A DNA stretch of 64,000 bases, taken from Gossypium raimondii (taxonomy: Eukaryota > Streptophyta > Magnoliopsida > Malvales > Malvaceae). Below, in pieces: positions 12,736-25,073 of the stretch; positions within the stretch are counted from its first letter, which is position 1; every line of letters begins with the position of its first letter. Made by a program: the position numbers and the translations under genes. The DNA lies in contig NC_068566.1 in the NCBI RefSeq assembly GCF_025698545.1, forward strand, positions 30,544,444-30,608,443. The letters run 5' to 3'. The notes below the pieces were generated by a model that searched no databases, had not been told where the DNA came from, and saw nothing but the letters and a program-made list of their open reading frames with translations.

Positions 12736-12740
12736 TATTT

Positions 12741-13090
12741 CTTGCTTGCGAAATTGACTCTATATTGATTTTAAATCGATTTGTCCGAAAATTATCGGTA
12801 GCGTTTGAATCATATGAATGTTACTTTTAATAAAATTAAAAAAAAACACTTTTAACCTATTTAATTTATGATTATATATATTAGTATTAAAATACATCAA
12901 CAAAAGAAATATTTAATAATAATAGTAATAATAGATTGTGGCTTAATAGTAAGATTGGGGTTTGAAAATTTTGGTACGTCATGTTCAGGTCTCACTGTAA
13001 GTAATATTGTGCATGTACATCCATTTTAAAATTATTTTGATTTCAAGTCTTATTAGTCGATTGGGCTTTAGTTTAATTGTCATTGTTGCT
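12741..13090. other. AT-rich spacer with weak tRNA-like stretch
   Basis: This is mostly low-complexity AT sequence. Around 12937-13000, GTGGCTTAATAGTAAGATTGG followed by GGGTTTGAAAATT weakly recalls Pol III A and B boxes of a degenerate SINE. No target duplication is visible. Confidence 0.35.
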
Positions 13091-13099
13091 ATTACAATA

Positions 13100-13745
13100 A
13101 TTACAAAGTTGTGGGTTTGGATTAGACTAGATCATGAGTCAACCCATCTGCTCAGACTCGAAAGTTTGTTTAAAAGTAGGAGGGTTTAGGCAAAAATATA
13201 AGCCCAAAAAATAGACTTTGACAAAAAATAAAGTTTGTTTTTTAAACGGGTCAGGCCTCGGGTAAGAATTTTTTAGCCTGGGCCCTGACCGAGCTGCCTA
13301 ATTTTTTTTACTTCTATTTTACCGCCATTTCGCTGTTATTTTGCTACCATTATGCTATTATATCTGTACTATTTTGTTTTTATTTTTTGGGTATTGTATG
13401 ACTCTTGTTTTATTGTTAATTTTGCTACTATTTTAGAGGCATTTGCTTGCTAAGTTGCAACTATATTAGTGTTATTAAGTATAGAGGCTTTTTTAATATA
13501 TTCTCAATTTGTTGTGAAATATTTATTTAAATATTTTTAGTGCATTTGATGTATTGTATTTTTTTAATTTATTTTTATATAAAAAAATTAATACGAGCGG
13601 GTCGAGCACAGGTTTAACATTTTTTATCTGGACTGGGTTTGGGTAAATTTTTAAGTTCATTTTTCAGGTTGGACCAACTTCAGGCTTAGAAAACAGACTT
13701 AGAATTTGATATCGACCAGACCCAGCTTATGATCAGATCTAGTTT
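13100..13745 (+). repeat. Dispersed non-coding repeat, copy 1
   Basis: This shares long similar stretches, in the same orientation, with 50400-50943. Examples are TGTATGACTCTTGTTTTATTG (13395) and GGCATTTGCTTGCTAAGTTGC (13438), followed by the TTAGTGTTA and TTTAGTGCATTTGATGTATT blocks. The ends carry GGTC/GGCCC-rich sequence resembling non-autonomous hAT-type repeats, but I could not fix the boundaries. Confidence 0.6.
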
Positions 13746-14477
13746 AGACATGGTTAAGTACATGTTTTTTTTTCCTGATTTAAGTGTTGGGTGATATAGG
13801 TAGAAGTATGCATAAAAAAGAAGTTTATAATATTGATAGGTGTAATCTAGATTTATTATAAGTTTATGCATGGATGACTTAAAGGTTGGAGTTATAGCGG
13901 GTAAGCATGTGTTTAAATTTATTATAAATGTATGTATTTTTGCGTGAGTTTTCCAAAAGTAAAACTTAAAAGGAATAATTATGATTGGAGCAATTCAATG
14001 TGGGCTTTCACTATTAGTAGCAATTTGTCTCACACAATTTTCATTTTTATTATTCAACCAACTAATGGTCTTTAAACTTTAAAGCTAAAAATTTTCATTC
14101 TAAAATAATTTCAATGATTTTGTCCTTTTTAAGAATAAAGGAATAGGAATCAGATGTAGGGCTGAGATTAAAAAGATGATGAATATTATCCTCTTTTTCT
14201 AGAAGAAATTATAGGTTAGGTTTTAGATGATTAATATTCCTTGTCTACCAAAAAGGAAGAAGCAGAGGAGATGTTTTAGTAACAAACGTTTCCACGTTTT
14301 ATTGCAATTTAGTTTAGAATTAAACTCTTGAGGGATGATTGAAATATGTCAAAATTAGATTCCACCGACTTATTACTCGTGTTTTTATTTCTAAAAAACA
14401 TCTGTGAGTACAAAATATTATAACTTATATTAACACCCATTTATCAAAATTCTCCTCTCCTTATTTTTGTTTTTAAG
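13746..14477. other. Intergenic DNA, nothing recognised
   Basis: AT-rich with only short chance ORFs and no element ends that I can pair. Confidence 0.45.
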
Positions 14478-14921
14478 GTTACTAAATTATTACAAACTTT
14501 AAAATGTTACAAAATAGCCATTAAATCATTTCAAAGTTTTCTTTTAAATCGCTATTGTATGACCACCTCTGGTAGCACCACCTATGTCAAATCAAAACTT
14601 TTTCTCTCATTCTCTTCTACAATTGGCTTTTTCATAAAATAAATTTGAATGTCACGAACTTGCGAATCAAAATCCAAATAGTTTTCTTTTCCAATCCCCC
14701 ACATTGACTGTCTGAGCGATTGGATCTAATGGGTATTGATCTACTGTACCGATCGTCGAATTGTCTCTTCAAGCTCATTAGTCAGACTTTTCAAAAAAAC
14801 TTAATAGCCTAATGACTTAAATAAAAAATTTTGAATGAAAATTTTTGAATAATTTAATAATTAATTTGTAATTTTTTAAAATTGAATGACTAAAAAATAA
14901 AATTATTTATAATTTAGTAAC
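14478..14921. repeat. Possible MITE-like inverted-repeat element
   Basis: GTTACTAAATTAT (14478-14490) is repeated in inverse at 14909-14921, with weaker inward similarity, giving a 444-bp unit. No clean target duplication is visible, so the call is tentative. Confidence 0.35.
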
Positions 14922-15746
14922 ATTGACGTGTAACTTACCTTCTTCTTCTTCTTTTTTTTTATTTTATATTAATACAAAATCCAAACCTTTCTTCATAGTC
15001 TCTTTTAGACAATTTGTTGTTTATTCATATGCCACATTTCAAAGCGTTTCTTGCCCTTGTACAATCCAACCTTTTAACCTCAACACATCAACATATTGCA
15101 TGAAGGAGAGGTGGTAGGATGCGACTGACTCACGTCTCATCTTCATTTCTTGTCTTTGCACTTTTCAATCACTCAATCAAAGTGAAGAAGAAGAAGCAAG
15201 AAAAAAGTGAGGGTCCTTATCGGAATTTGATTCATTCAGACCTTAAAAGATCACATCATCCGTAGATGACCAAAGAATATGTTCATATTGCAACATTGAA
15301 GGCTCACCATTGATTAGACGAATGTAGGGGGCAGGGACCTGTTTTATCGATAAAGACTTACACGCTTTGGTCACTTGATTATGTACAATGTGTGGTGTAA
15401 CCTCCCTATTTGTCTGACAAACAAGACCCATCATAACTATCATGGAATATTATCATGGTGGAATATATTAGGTTCTGAATAGATTTTTGTTGGGTTTTTA
15501 GTGAAGATCCAATTCTTGGTGCATTGGATCTCCTCCCTTTCTTCTGTGTGAATAAATTCCCCTAACCCTAATACAAACAAAAACATGCACAGTACTAATG
15601 AAAAGATGGTATAGATTGTGAGATATGAAATTACTATACAAGTTGGAGCAATTTTGCATCTCAAAAACGGTAAAATAATAATTAATTTAGTAAATTGCTC
15701 CATATTGCTTTGAGGAAATGGATGACCTTTTTATCTTGAATTTAAA
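14922..15746. other. Intergenic DNA, nothing recognised
   Basis: No supported gene. The short ORFs here lack family features or plausible splice partners. Confidence 0.45.
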
Positions 15747-16100
15747 GTAAAAATATCATGGAGGCTCTTGTATTAAAAGTTAGATTATATTTTATTTTTT
15801 ATTGAAAATTAAGTAAATTAGTCATTATACATTAAATCAAAGAGTAAATTGATCATTTCTCTTAAAATTTTATCCATTTGTACGATTTAAAACTGATATG
15901 GCTGACAAAATAATTAGATAATGACACATGGCATGTTATGTGTACTTCATGCTGACGTACGAGGATCAATTTGAAATAGCAGAAATGGATGCAATTTTTA
16001 ACAGAATAACCAGTTTGCTCTTTGATCTAAAGTAAGTGAACTAATTTATCTATTTTTTGAGTGAAATGAACACAATGTAATCCAACTTTTAGTACGTTAC
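15747..16100. repeat. Foldback MITE, family A, copy 1
   Basis: The two halves are inverse copies: GTAAAAATATCATGGAGGCTC...TTAGATCAAAGAG-type sequence reads inward from both ends for about 120 bp. The same family recurs at 48259-48638 inside an ABIL intron. No ORF is present. Confidence 0.7.
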
Positions 16101-16432
16101 TAAGGAAAACCGTGTGTTGAACGTGTTTACTGAGATCCAAATCAGCAAACTTCTTTATGTTCACTCTATATTTAGCCCAGAAATTTAATTAGTCTGTAGC
16201 TATAGCTTTGCCTTTTATCATCTCCACTATTTCAAAGTCTTACAAGGCTCTTGAATGTGTCCATATCCAATGCAATTGATTTTCTGGAAAAAGGTTGAAG
16301 CCAATTGATACTTTGCAACTGATTTGATTGATAGAATTGCGTAAAAGGTTAGCACTATAAGTAGCCAATCTATACAAACATGCCAGAGCAAAAAAGAAGG
16401 GTTGAAAATGAAGAGAAAATAGTACCAATATA

Positions 16433-16623
16433 ACAATGAGATGTGGTGTAGTGATTGTTTATCTCATTCCTTAATTATAAGGTTAGGAGTTTGATTTCCA
16501 TCTATGAGGATGGAGCATATTTTATAATTAGCTGTTTACCTCTTTAGAGAATACTCGTGACGAGGAGACTAACCAATGTTATTGAGTACATTTTTTTTTT
16601 TTTGACAAAAAAAGACACAACAA
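16433..16623 (+). mobile_element. tRNA-derived SINE with 10-bp target duplication
   Basis: The 191-bp unit is flanked by a perfect TACCAATATA at 16423-16432 and 16624-16633. It begins with an A-box-like GATGTGGTGTAGTGATTG and has a B-box-like AGGAGTTTGATTTCC about 45 bp later. It ends in a T-run (TTTTTTTTTTTGACAAAAAAAG). This structure is typical of plant tRNA-derived SINEs. It lies ~1 kb upstream of the SWEET start codon. Confidence 0.8.
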
Positions 16624-16633
16624 TACCAATATA

Positions 16634-17470
16634 TCAATATCAGTATACTACTACATTATCTGCCTAATGCTGAATCTTTTTGACTTTGGGTTTTCTTTGT
16701 CTTCCATGTCTGTGTCATGTTCATTGTTAGCTGATCTCTGGAACATTAGAAAGTGTTGAAAGTTCATGGTGCCAAAATCATGTACCTTTTCAAGGTATAT
16801 TTGCAACGCGATGTTGTGATCATTATTTTAGGATTTATATTTTTTCATTTTTGGTATTCGCATGTTAAAACGACATGATCAATAACATGTAAGGTTAATG
16901 TTAGGTGATGTACAACACAAAATGCATGTCCAACTCATATACTTACCATGACTGATCTGTATTGACAGCAATATCAGTCCCAAGGTTGAAAATTGTACTA
17001 GTTTATTAATTTATTACTTCACTCAGCCTGATAATTAAATGCAATATTCCCTACAGTATAAATGAAATGAATTGAACCATTATATGAAAAGCATATTTGT
17101 CATTCAACCCTTGAAAAGCTTTTCATTGTGCTTATATAGTAAAAGGTTCCAATTGGGGTTTGTTTCACTTATCAAAAACGTGGCTGGCCAAATGTCTGCC
17201 TAAGATCTCTCTTGCAAAGTTGAAACCCATATGGAATTTTTGTTTTGGATAAGCTAAGACCTCCAATTGAGTGGAAAATAGCAGTGAATATCTATCATTG
17301 GCTTAGTTAACTATTCATGAGGAAATAATTCACTGCCATAACAGTTTTTTGTTTAGAATGCTAAGTGAATCCGTAGAGCTCTCGGCAGAGCTGAAACATT
17401 TCGGATCATACATGTCATGCATGTAACCACCAGTTTTAGATACATCAACTCATTGATTCCTCTTTGTTTG
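16634..17470. other. Upstream region of the SWEET gene
   Basis: AT-rich non-coding DNA between the SINE and the SWEET core promoter. I recognise no specific binding sites with confidence. Confidence 0.4.
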
Positions 17471-17628
17471 TGTATATATATATGTGTGTACAAACTCATT
17501 GGTGTCTCATCCAAATCTATTCTCTTCTGAAAATATCCTATTCCTTTGGAACTCTCTCTCTCTCTCTCCCTCATTTTTCTTCTCCTTTCTTCCCTCTTCT
17601 CTCATTCATTTCTCTACTTCTCTCCGCC
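17471..17628 (+). promoter_or_regulatory. Putative core promoter and leader of the SWEET gene
   Basis: A TATA-like TGTATATATATATG lies at 17471-17484, about 145 bp before the start codon. It is followed by a CT-rich leader (CTCTCTCTCTCTCCCTC near 17552-17568 and further pyrimidine runs), typical of plant 5' untranslated regions. The start site itself cannot be seen. Confidence 0.5.
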
Positions 17629-20577
17629 ATGGTTTCGCACCTTGTCACCACTATCCGAAATGTAGTTGGAATCACAGGTACGTTCATATGATATATGCTT
17701 TTTGGATTGCATCGTATTGATCGCTGTTATGAACTTAATGAAAAAAAATTATAACGATTCGTTGTAATAGCTATTTAAATTCCGAATTTCCTTAAATTTG
17801 CATATAGGAAAGGAGATTATTATTATTTTTCACTTTGACTTCCATGTATTTGAAGGCTAAACTAATGTTGTTTCTTCTGTTTCTTTTCCAGGGAATGTAA
17901 TCTCCCTCTTCTTGTTCTTGTCTCCTGTGTAAGCTTTGACTTTAGCATAATCTTTCCAAAGTATCATTGAGTTTTTTTTTTCCTTAATTTTTGAGATTTT
18001 CTCTTGAAGTCAAGAAAAAGAAAATAATCTTTTAATGTTTTAAGTTCCAATCTGAGGTATATTTTTCTTAGATTTATTTTAAGTTATTATTGTGTAGGTG
18101 TGTTTGAATTTATTTTCATTTAATTTTATATTTATGATTTTTGAAATCAAATCGATAATCAAACAAGTCAAGCCATCGATTCTTACCACCAACCTGGTTT
18201 CAATTAAATAAATTTTTAAAAATTTATAAAATTTGGTTCAATCATTTTTTTATCGTGGTTTAACCAGTTCAAAACGATGCATAATCTTATAAATTCAAAC
18301 CTTGTGTCCAAATTAATATACGGATTAATCTAATTCAGTTCGAACAACCGTGTCGAAATATGTTTTATTTTTAATTTTATATTATTTGGGATTGTGTTTC
18401 TGAATTCTAGAAAAAAGAAAAACAAAAGGGCATTGTTGGCTTTTTCACTGTGAAGGGTAACATAATTAAAGCCAATAATCAAACCTACCATAATTAGTTT
18501 TGCTAGTTACAAAGGAATTAGATTATTTGGGTTTTGCTTAATTAACGTGTTAAGTTCATTGCATTATTTTGGCTAATGAATGAGAATTATTGTGGCAGGC
18601 CAACTTTTATTAGAATTTGGAAGAAAGGATCAGTGGAACAGTTCTCCCCAGCCCCATACCTTGCAACCTTAATCAATTGCATGGTTTGGGTGGTTTATGG
18701 GCTGCCTATGGTGCACCCCAACAGCACCCTGGTTGTAACCATCAATGGCACAGGGACTGCCATTGAGATTGTATACCTAACCCTCTTCCTCATCTATTGC
18801 CATGACAAGAAAAAGAGAGTGAAAGTGATGCTAATAGTGCTAGTTGAGATGATTTTTATTGCGGGTGTCACCGCTCTGGTTCTTATCATAGCTCACACTA
18901 CTCAACGTCGATCCATGGTGGTCGGAATTATAGCTATTTTGTTCAATATCATGATGTATGCTGCCCCTTTATCCGTCATGGTTAGTATCAATGGAAATCT
19001 ATATATTGATTACCTATTAAACCAATTTTATTATATGATGACGATGATGATGATGATGCAGAAACTGGTGATCACGACGAAAAGTGTGGAGTATATGCCA
19101 TTTTTCCTGTCACTAGCATCCTTTGCCAATGGTGTTGCTTGGACTGCATATGCTTTCCTCCCTTTTGATCCTTTTATTGCTGTAAGTTACACATTGGGTT
19201 TTCACCTTTTTCTTTCTCTTTTCATTACTCTTCATCTCTACTAACTCAACAAGAAAATTAATTATATATCAAACTGAAGAAATGAATCAAAATTGAAAGT
19301 GGTACCAACGAGTTTTAGTTGAACTAGTATGGCATATTACATTTCAAAGAATACAACACAAGTTTAAACCTTAAAGATGATATTATTAAGAGAAGTGGTC
19401 ATAAATCTCAAGCATAGACCATAAAACAGAAATAAAAAATACGGAAATTAAAATTTGAAGTGGTCATACAATCCATTATAATAATAAGTACATAATCTTT
19501 AGATAAAAAACAATTACGTGAAAGAAGACTACCTCAAGTTAAGAGCAAAACATATCAACGATCTTATAGAATGTTGAAAGTGATACATACGAATCATTTA
19601 CTAAATGAAATTGACAAAGAAACGTAAATCTTGATATTTACCAAAACACAATCAACTTATAAATGTTTTTTTGGGTTAAATAAATACAAGAAAAGAAGAA
19701 TTATCAAAATGATACAAAATAAATACAGTTTATTTTTCTTACATTGAATCACCAAAATATAAAGGCGATTTGGCTTTGTTTTCCACATTTTCAGACACCC
19801 TATGATGTAAGATGATGTGATAAGGTGTCTGAAAAAAGTAGAAAATAAAGAAAAATGGTTTTTACAATTAGCGAAATAAGACCTCTTGGATTGGTATGGG
19901 TTTAAAAAAGGAGATATCATGTTAATATTAATGTAACCGACTTTCTTACCCAATATATTTAGTATTAGTGGATACATTGTACAATTCAAATAATTGGCAT
20001 CAAATTACCTCTTTTGCAAAGCCCAACAAGAAATGAAGTCTAGGAGGGAAGGTTGGTATTTTGTGTTGTTTTGGAAAGTTAGGCACCTTTCATTCCATGT
20101 GCCTTCTAAAAGAGAAAGGCAAAGGAAATAAGGCCCTTTTTCACTAGGTTCACAAAATCAGCTAACTACCATGTGGGAGGTTACATTAGGAATTTATATT
20201 GAATCATATCATGTCATCTGATCAAATGTAGAGTTGTTTGTATTTACTTTTAAGGTTTAGTGATGAGATGGTCCAGTTCATAGATTTAAACACTTGATCT
20301 TTTATCAAATACAAACTTTTATATGGGTTTTGAGCTCTGAGATAGATTTGGTTTTGCAAATGATTTAATAGGGTTTGGGGTTTCATAAAATTTGCAGGTT
20401 CCAAATGGACTAGGGACATTGTTTAGTTTAGCACAGCTGTTGTTGTATGCCACATATTACAAGTCCACAAAGAGAATAATAGCAGCAAGACAAGAGGCCA
20501 AGATGGAGATGCATCTCTCGGAGGTGGTGGTCAATGGTGATAATAATGATCCCAAAAAGAACTCCACAGCACCTTAG
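17629..20577 (+). CDS. SWEET7: SWEET sugar transporter, clade II, SWEET7-like
   Basis: Five exons fit canonical GT-AG borders and keep phase: 17629-17677, 17892-17928, 18599-18980, 19062-19181, 20398-20577, giving 255 aa. SWEETs are seven-helix uniporters that move hexoses or sucrose across the plasma membrane or tonoplast. Two MtN3/saliva repeats are visible (about residues 9-95 and 129-214). The membrane-pore Asn pair is present at N78 (TINGTG) and N199 (PNGLG), with the repeat prolines in SPVPTF and YMPFF. The text from PYLATLINC to VHPNSTLVVTINGTG and the PFDPFIAVPNGLG/YYKSTKRI block resemble SWEET7 of clade II most. The ATG sits in CGCCATGG, a good plant context. The tail after residue 225 is hydrophilic and variable. 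Intron 2 contains a dispersed repeat. The gene is convergent with the NLP gene. Transported sugar and tissue cannot be read from the sequence. Confidence 0.93.
18100..18350. repeat. Dispersed repeat in SWEET intron 2
   Basis: A stretch with TTCAATTAAATAAATTTTTAAAAATTTATAAAATTTGGTTCAATC, GGTTTAACCAGTTC and related words resembles 47270-47515. It is non-coding, probably a short MITE or old transposon relic; boundaries are uncertain. Confidence 0.5.
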
Positions 20578-21233
20578 AGACCCATCCTTCTACTATATAT
20601 AACTAGAGAGGGTGTTTAATTTTGTTATGAACATCAATCACCATAAACATGGTGCCATGCAGCAGCTTGTTTACCTAATCATTTTCCCTTTCAAGTCTTC
20701 TTTTTCTTTTGCGGGGTAATGTGTGGGCTGAACTATCAAGTTTTAGATTTTTGCAAACTTATTATTATGTGGCCCAACTTTTATGCATATGGTTTTCTCC
20801 AATCCAATAATAAGAGGTCCCTGCAAACTTCTATGTTTAAACCTCAGCTGATTTCTCTCTCTCTTCCTTTTCTTTTTATATCACACTAAAAGAAAAACCT
20901 TGATAGTTTCTGATATAATAATTATGTTGATTTTTACTTCACTAATTTTAAATTATTATCATTTGACTTGTGATATCAAATTCGCCATCATATCATCATC
21001 TGAAAATGAGTGCTTTAAAATGATATGCTAGATTTACAAAGAATTTATGATACATTACAAATAAAACGTCCTTATTCATTAGCAAAGATGACAAATTGGA
21101 TTCATGGAATTTTTTTTCTTAGTTTCTTACAACTTGAGAAAGCTATTGGAAATAAAATCTTCAGTTTCGCTCGCCCAAAATTCTAGGACTGACTATAAGA
21201 ATTACACTTTAAATATATATATATACAACTTAA
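20578..21233. other. Convergent 3' region between SWEET and NLP
   Basis: This 656-bp gap must hold the 3' untranslated regions and polyadenylation sites of both convergent genes. It contains AATAATAAG-type and ATAAAA-type candidates, but none can be assigned. The two transcripts may overlap here. Confidence 0.5.
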
Positions 21234-24200
21234 TCACAACTCTCCAGTGCTCTCACAGGAACTCCCTAAATTGGCCACCGTGTCGTGAACTGATAATCGA
21301 ATGATATTGCTGCCTGATGATCTTGAAACATCTAGACATTCCTGAAGGTCAGCATCACAAGCTATCAAAACCCATTCATTATCATCATCCAAATACTTGA
21401 TATCAAAAGTACCCACCTCCAGTTTCAGCCTCTTGGCCACTTCCTCTTTCAGTTCCACTATCCCACTACTTAAGGAGATCCGAAATCTGATTATATCTTC
21501 CCTGTATGTAGCCTTAATGGTCACACTCTTCATTCCATGCCGAGCTGTTACATGGGGTGTTGTCTGAGTGAATGTATGCATTGTGTGCTTGATACCCAGT
21601 TCGGAACATTGAGGCGGTGTCCAACTAGATTCTGGTAATCGTTCATCGGCACCGATTTCTGCTACTATTGGACATAGGTTTCTTAAGTCTTTCGAACTTC
21701 CAGCATCCTCCACTAACATGCCTCCAAATGGTTCTCGAGGTTCTGCTGTCACAGGGGCTTCAGGCATTGAGAATGAAGTAGATATATTCAGTTCCTCTAA
21801 ATGGAAGGCCAATTTGGGGGAGCATTGGTCGTGGCTGAAACCAAGTGGATCCTTAGTAGCGGCACTTTCAGTTGCAGGGCTACCTTGGCATGATCCATGA
21901 GAAGTAGGTGTCCCAGCACTCTCGTCTCTAGAACCACTCCCTGTTTTGAATCTGTTTGCCCCTTTATCCAAGCTTGGTGAAAGCCCATTATGGTGAGAGA
22001 AAAGTTGTTCTTGGATCAATGTCCTCCCTCCCAGCAACTGATCATCCACCAAAACTTGTGTGTTACTTCCTGGCATCTGACATGTGGGCAAATCGTTTTT
22101 GTCAACTTGAGGCTCGGAAGGTTTGGAATTTGTTAAGTTTTGTTGATGGGAACCATTCAAACCGGTTGTCCATGAAATGGAACCTACAGCAACTGGGAGT
22201 GGACTTGTGGCAAGTGAAGTTAAATCAAATGCTTCATCAGCACCTTGGACAGATTCAATAACATGCTTTAGCTTAGTGAGGGAACGGTTAACTTTGTTGA
22301 TCTTACGAGATGGCCATCTGGAGATCCCATGCTGCCTGCAGATTCGCTTCATTGTTGTAGGGCAAACTGTAAAGCAAGAATCTCCCTGAGCATAGTCCAT
22401 TTCAATAGGTATCGGAAATATATATATTCCAGTTTATATATAAATAAATCGGCATCTTAAATAATGCAAGTTAAAAAGGCAAAAAAAAAAGTTTCGGAGG
22501 CAGAGCATAACACATACCACCAAGGCTCTTTGCAGCATCTTTGAGACTCCCTGCAAAATACTGTTGGAGCACCTCTAGACTAATCGATTTCTCAGTTTTC
22601 CCACGTTTTCTCTCGGGTTTTTTTAGTTCTTCATTCTTTGGAAGACAAACAGGATCTTGGCTTCCACTAGCAACAACCTTGCTTCCATCAGTGGCAGGGT
22701 CATGATTATCACTTAATTGCTTTCTCAATGAATCTATTTGCAGATCTCCTCTATTTGGCGAGCTGTTAGTCCCAGGTGGCGACTTCACAGATGGTGAAAT
22801 TGGAATAAATTCGAGCCTTGAACTAAGCCTTTCATCTGAAGATGCTATAATGATTTCTATAGATCCTTTATTCTCTTTAAGTTTGGTTCCAGGAGCAACC
22901 TTAATACACTGGAAATGTTGCTTTATTGTTGACAATATGGAACCCAACAAGGTCTGTTGTTCATTGAAGTCAGCAATAGCAGGAGGCAAAAAAAATTCAA
23001 GAACATAATCATCATCTCCAGTGTAAGTACTCTGTAAGCAGATTGCAAAACAGCTGGTTAATCCAAACATGCGTGCATAGTGTACTAAGGGGTACTCAGT
23101 TTTGCAGAATTGGGTAATATCAGCACAAAAGCATGGATTATGGGATAAAAATGCCCTCCCAGAAACCCCCTGTCCCTTTTGTAGGTGATGTTCAAGACAA
23201 GCCTCCCGGAAACCCCACATGTGAGCATCTACAACATAGAATGCTACGTCAGTCGTGGATATGCAGACTTGTCCCATGCAGCTACCATCAAAGCTCGTAC
23301 AGTATTTCTTTGAACCACCACCATGGGCTAAAACATTACGATGCCTGCAAGGGACCCAGGTTTGAGCCAAAGGTAGTTTGTGTGTTTCACAGACCATCGT
23401 CAAGATCTCCAGAATTTCAGCCAGTGCATTTTGACGACTTTTATTGCATATCTGGTATAAAAAGCATTAGTTTGTCAGCATAGATATAAGAAATGGAGGA
23501 CCACCACAATAAAATATCAGAAAAGGATAACAGATTTGACACAATAATCAGTGCAGTCAACCTTGGTGCTTGGATGATCCAATATTTCTGAACTTTTCAA
23601 ATTAGCTGCCTGCATAAGAACTGAAATCATGTGACTGAGGGTGCTTAAGAATGCGAGAAATAAGGTTCTCGGAGAAAGGGGTAATGATTTAGCACTAATC
23701 AAATACGAAACTGGTAAGAGACTAGGTAGGGTAAAAGAAACCCAACCTCAAGTGCTTTGCATACTTTATCAACCTCAGGTGCATAGTGAATCATCGGTGA
23801 AGTCATTATGAGTTCAAGTACACCAACACAGGACTGTTTAGAAGGTTCGAAGACTGGCAATGCCAAGGTTCCCTGAACGTTGTAATGCAGAGCATGATCA
23901 CGCCGTGAATACTCTCTGCTGGAATAATACTGCACATTTGGAGTCCATTCCGGCAATTTTTGCCTAAAAACACGGCCAGGAAGCCCAAGCTGTACATCAC
24001 TCTCTCCATCCACAGAAAACATGTACATCAAAGAAACCATCCTATACTGATGTAACCCACTGCTATGTGGATCAAGGACAAAAGGTTGCCCAGACGTTGT
24101 TAAAACGTAACGGCCCCCGTTTTTTACAGGTGCCCAAACCTGAGCTAGAACATGTTGTTCAGTTGATTCTTTGAAGTAACGTAGTGCCTGAGTCATCCTT

Positions 24201-25073
24201 TGTTTAATTACACAATAACTATCCGGGTTCTCAAGGGGTAGCTGTCCCAGAAATGGAGAAGGCATCCCTCTATTATCATTCTCCTCCTTTGGATATTCAT
24301 TTCCAGGATTGGGAATACCTGCATTTCGGAGAAATATCAAGGCAATTAAATATGTGCAATTTCCAGCATGAATTCAGTGTTTCAAGTTACGGTTTATTCA
24401 AAAGACAAAAAAACACAAAAAGACATTCACTCTCCATAAACAAGTGCTAAAGAAATTACTATAATCATATGGTTTCAAGTTCTTCTTTATGGGGTTAGTT
24501 TGGTTGCCAAGAAACTTGGATTGGAACTTAATTATATAAGCGTTATATTCCATTAACAAATTATCTTACTCTCCAGGTCTTGAGAAACCAAATGGAGCTT
24601 TTTAAATCCAGATACCAGAAATCATGTTAGAGAGCCAGCAACATCTTGAAAGAAGAAATTTCCTAAGTTTTCAGGATTATCAAATTCAACCAAGGCAGAA
24701 CAGACCAAAGTTCAAGCTCCAAATCAAGCAAAAAGTCAATAGTTTATCTTAATCAGGAGAAAAAAAAAGAAAGGGAGAAAAGAGTTGAAAGGGACTAACA
24801 CGTAACAAGAAGATTGCAATCGACGGGGTGAGAGCCAAGCTTATTATTATCATCATCGGAGAAAACCCAGAGAGGAGAACAAGGCTGTTCAGAAGAAGAA
24901 GCTAAGATAAAAGGAGAAGTGGGGTTTGAAAGGAAAGACTGATGATCCAACGGCCATGAACTCTCGAGATCGAGATCATCCAAATCCATAATCCCCTGAC
25001 TTTGTTCCAAGTGGTGGTGGCGATATTGTTTTGAGGGAAAAGAACACGCGTTGCCTTCCACTGGCTCACACAT
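21234..25073 (-). CDS. NLP: NIN-like protein transcription factor, NLP6/NLP7 type
   Basis: Five coding exons keep phase with GT-AG borders: 25073-24800, 24318-23747, 23609-23562, 23451-22518 and 22366-21234, giving 986 aa. NLPs bind nitrate-responsive cis elements and drive primary nitrate response genes. NLP7-type proteins are also intracellular nitrate sensors, held in the nucleus after nitrate supply. The N-terminus (MCEPV..., [15 protein letters not shown]) and the GAF-like region (about 105-480; [31 protein letters not shown]) match NLP6/7. The RWP-RK DNA-binding domain spans the exon 4/5 junction (about 585-645), with RWPSRK at 626-631. A PB1 domain (about 890-968) ends the protein, with its acidic OPCA stretch [20 protein letters not shown]. 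The tail SSCESTGEL is also NLP7-like. Nothing looks broken. Exon 1/2 joining is the least certain border; GT at 24799 is chosen because it alone keeps phase. Confidence 0.93.

Larger units (their letters stand above)
7029..12740 (+). mobile_element. Ty1/copia LTR retrotransposon, full length with target duplication
   Basis: The element comprises two ~627-bp LTRs (7034-7659 and 12108-12735), an internal region and a perfect 5-bp target duplication TATTT (7029-7033 and 12736-12740). The domain order gag, protease, integrase, reverse transcriptase, RNase H identifies Ty1/copia. The LTRs differ at roughly 25 sites by eye (about 4%), so the insertion is fairly young. A polypurine tract (AGGGGAAGAT, 12097-12107) abuts the 3' LTR. 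No primer-binding site is recognisable after the 5' LTR. The coding region has many lesions (see the separate entry), so the copy is non-autonomous. Confidence 0.95.

Noticed and set aside
19657..19989. 110-codon minus-strand ORF in SWEET intron 4
   Set aside because: AT-rich, antisense within an intron, no recognisable domain.
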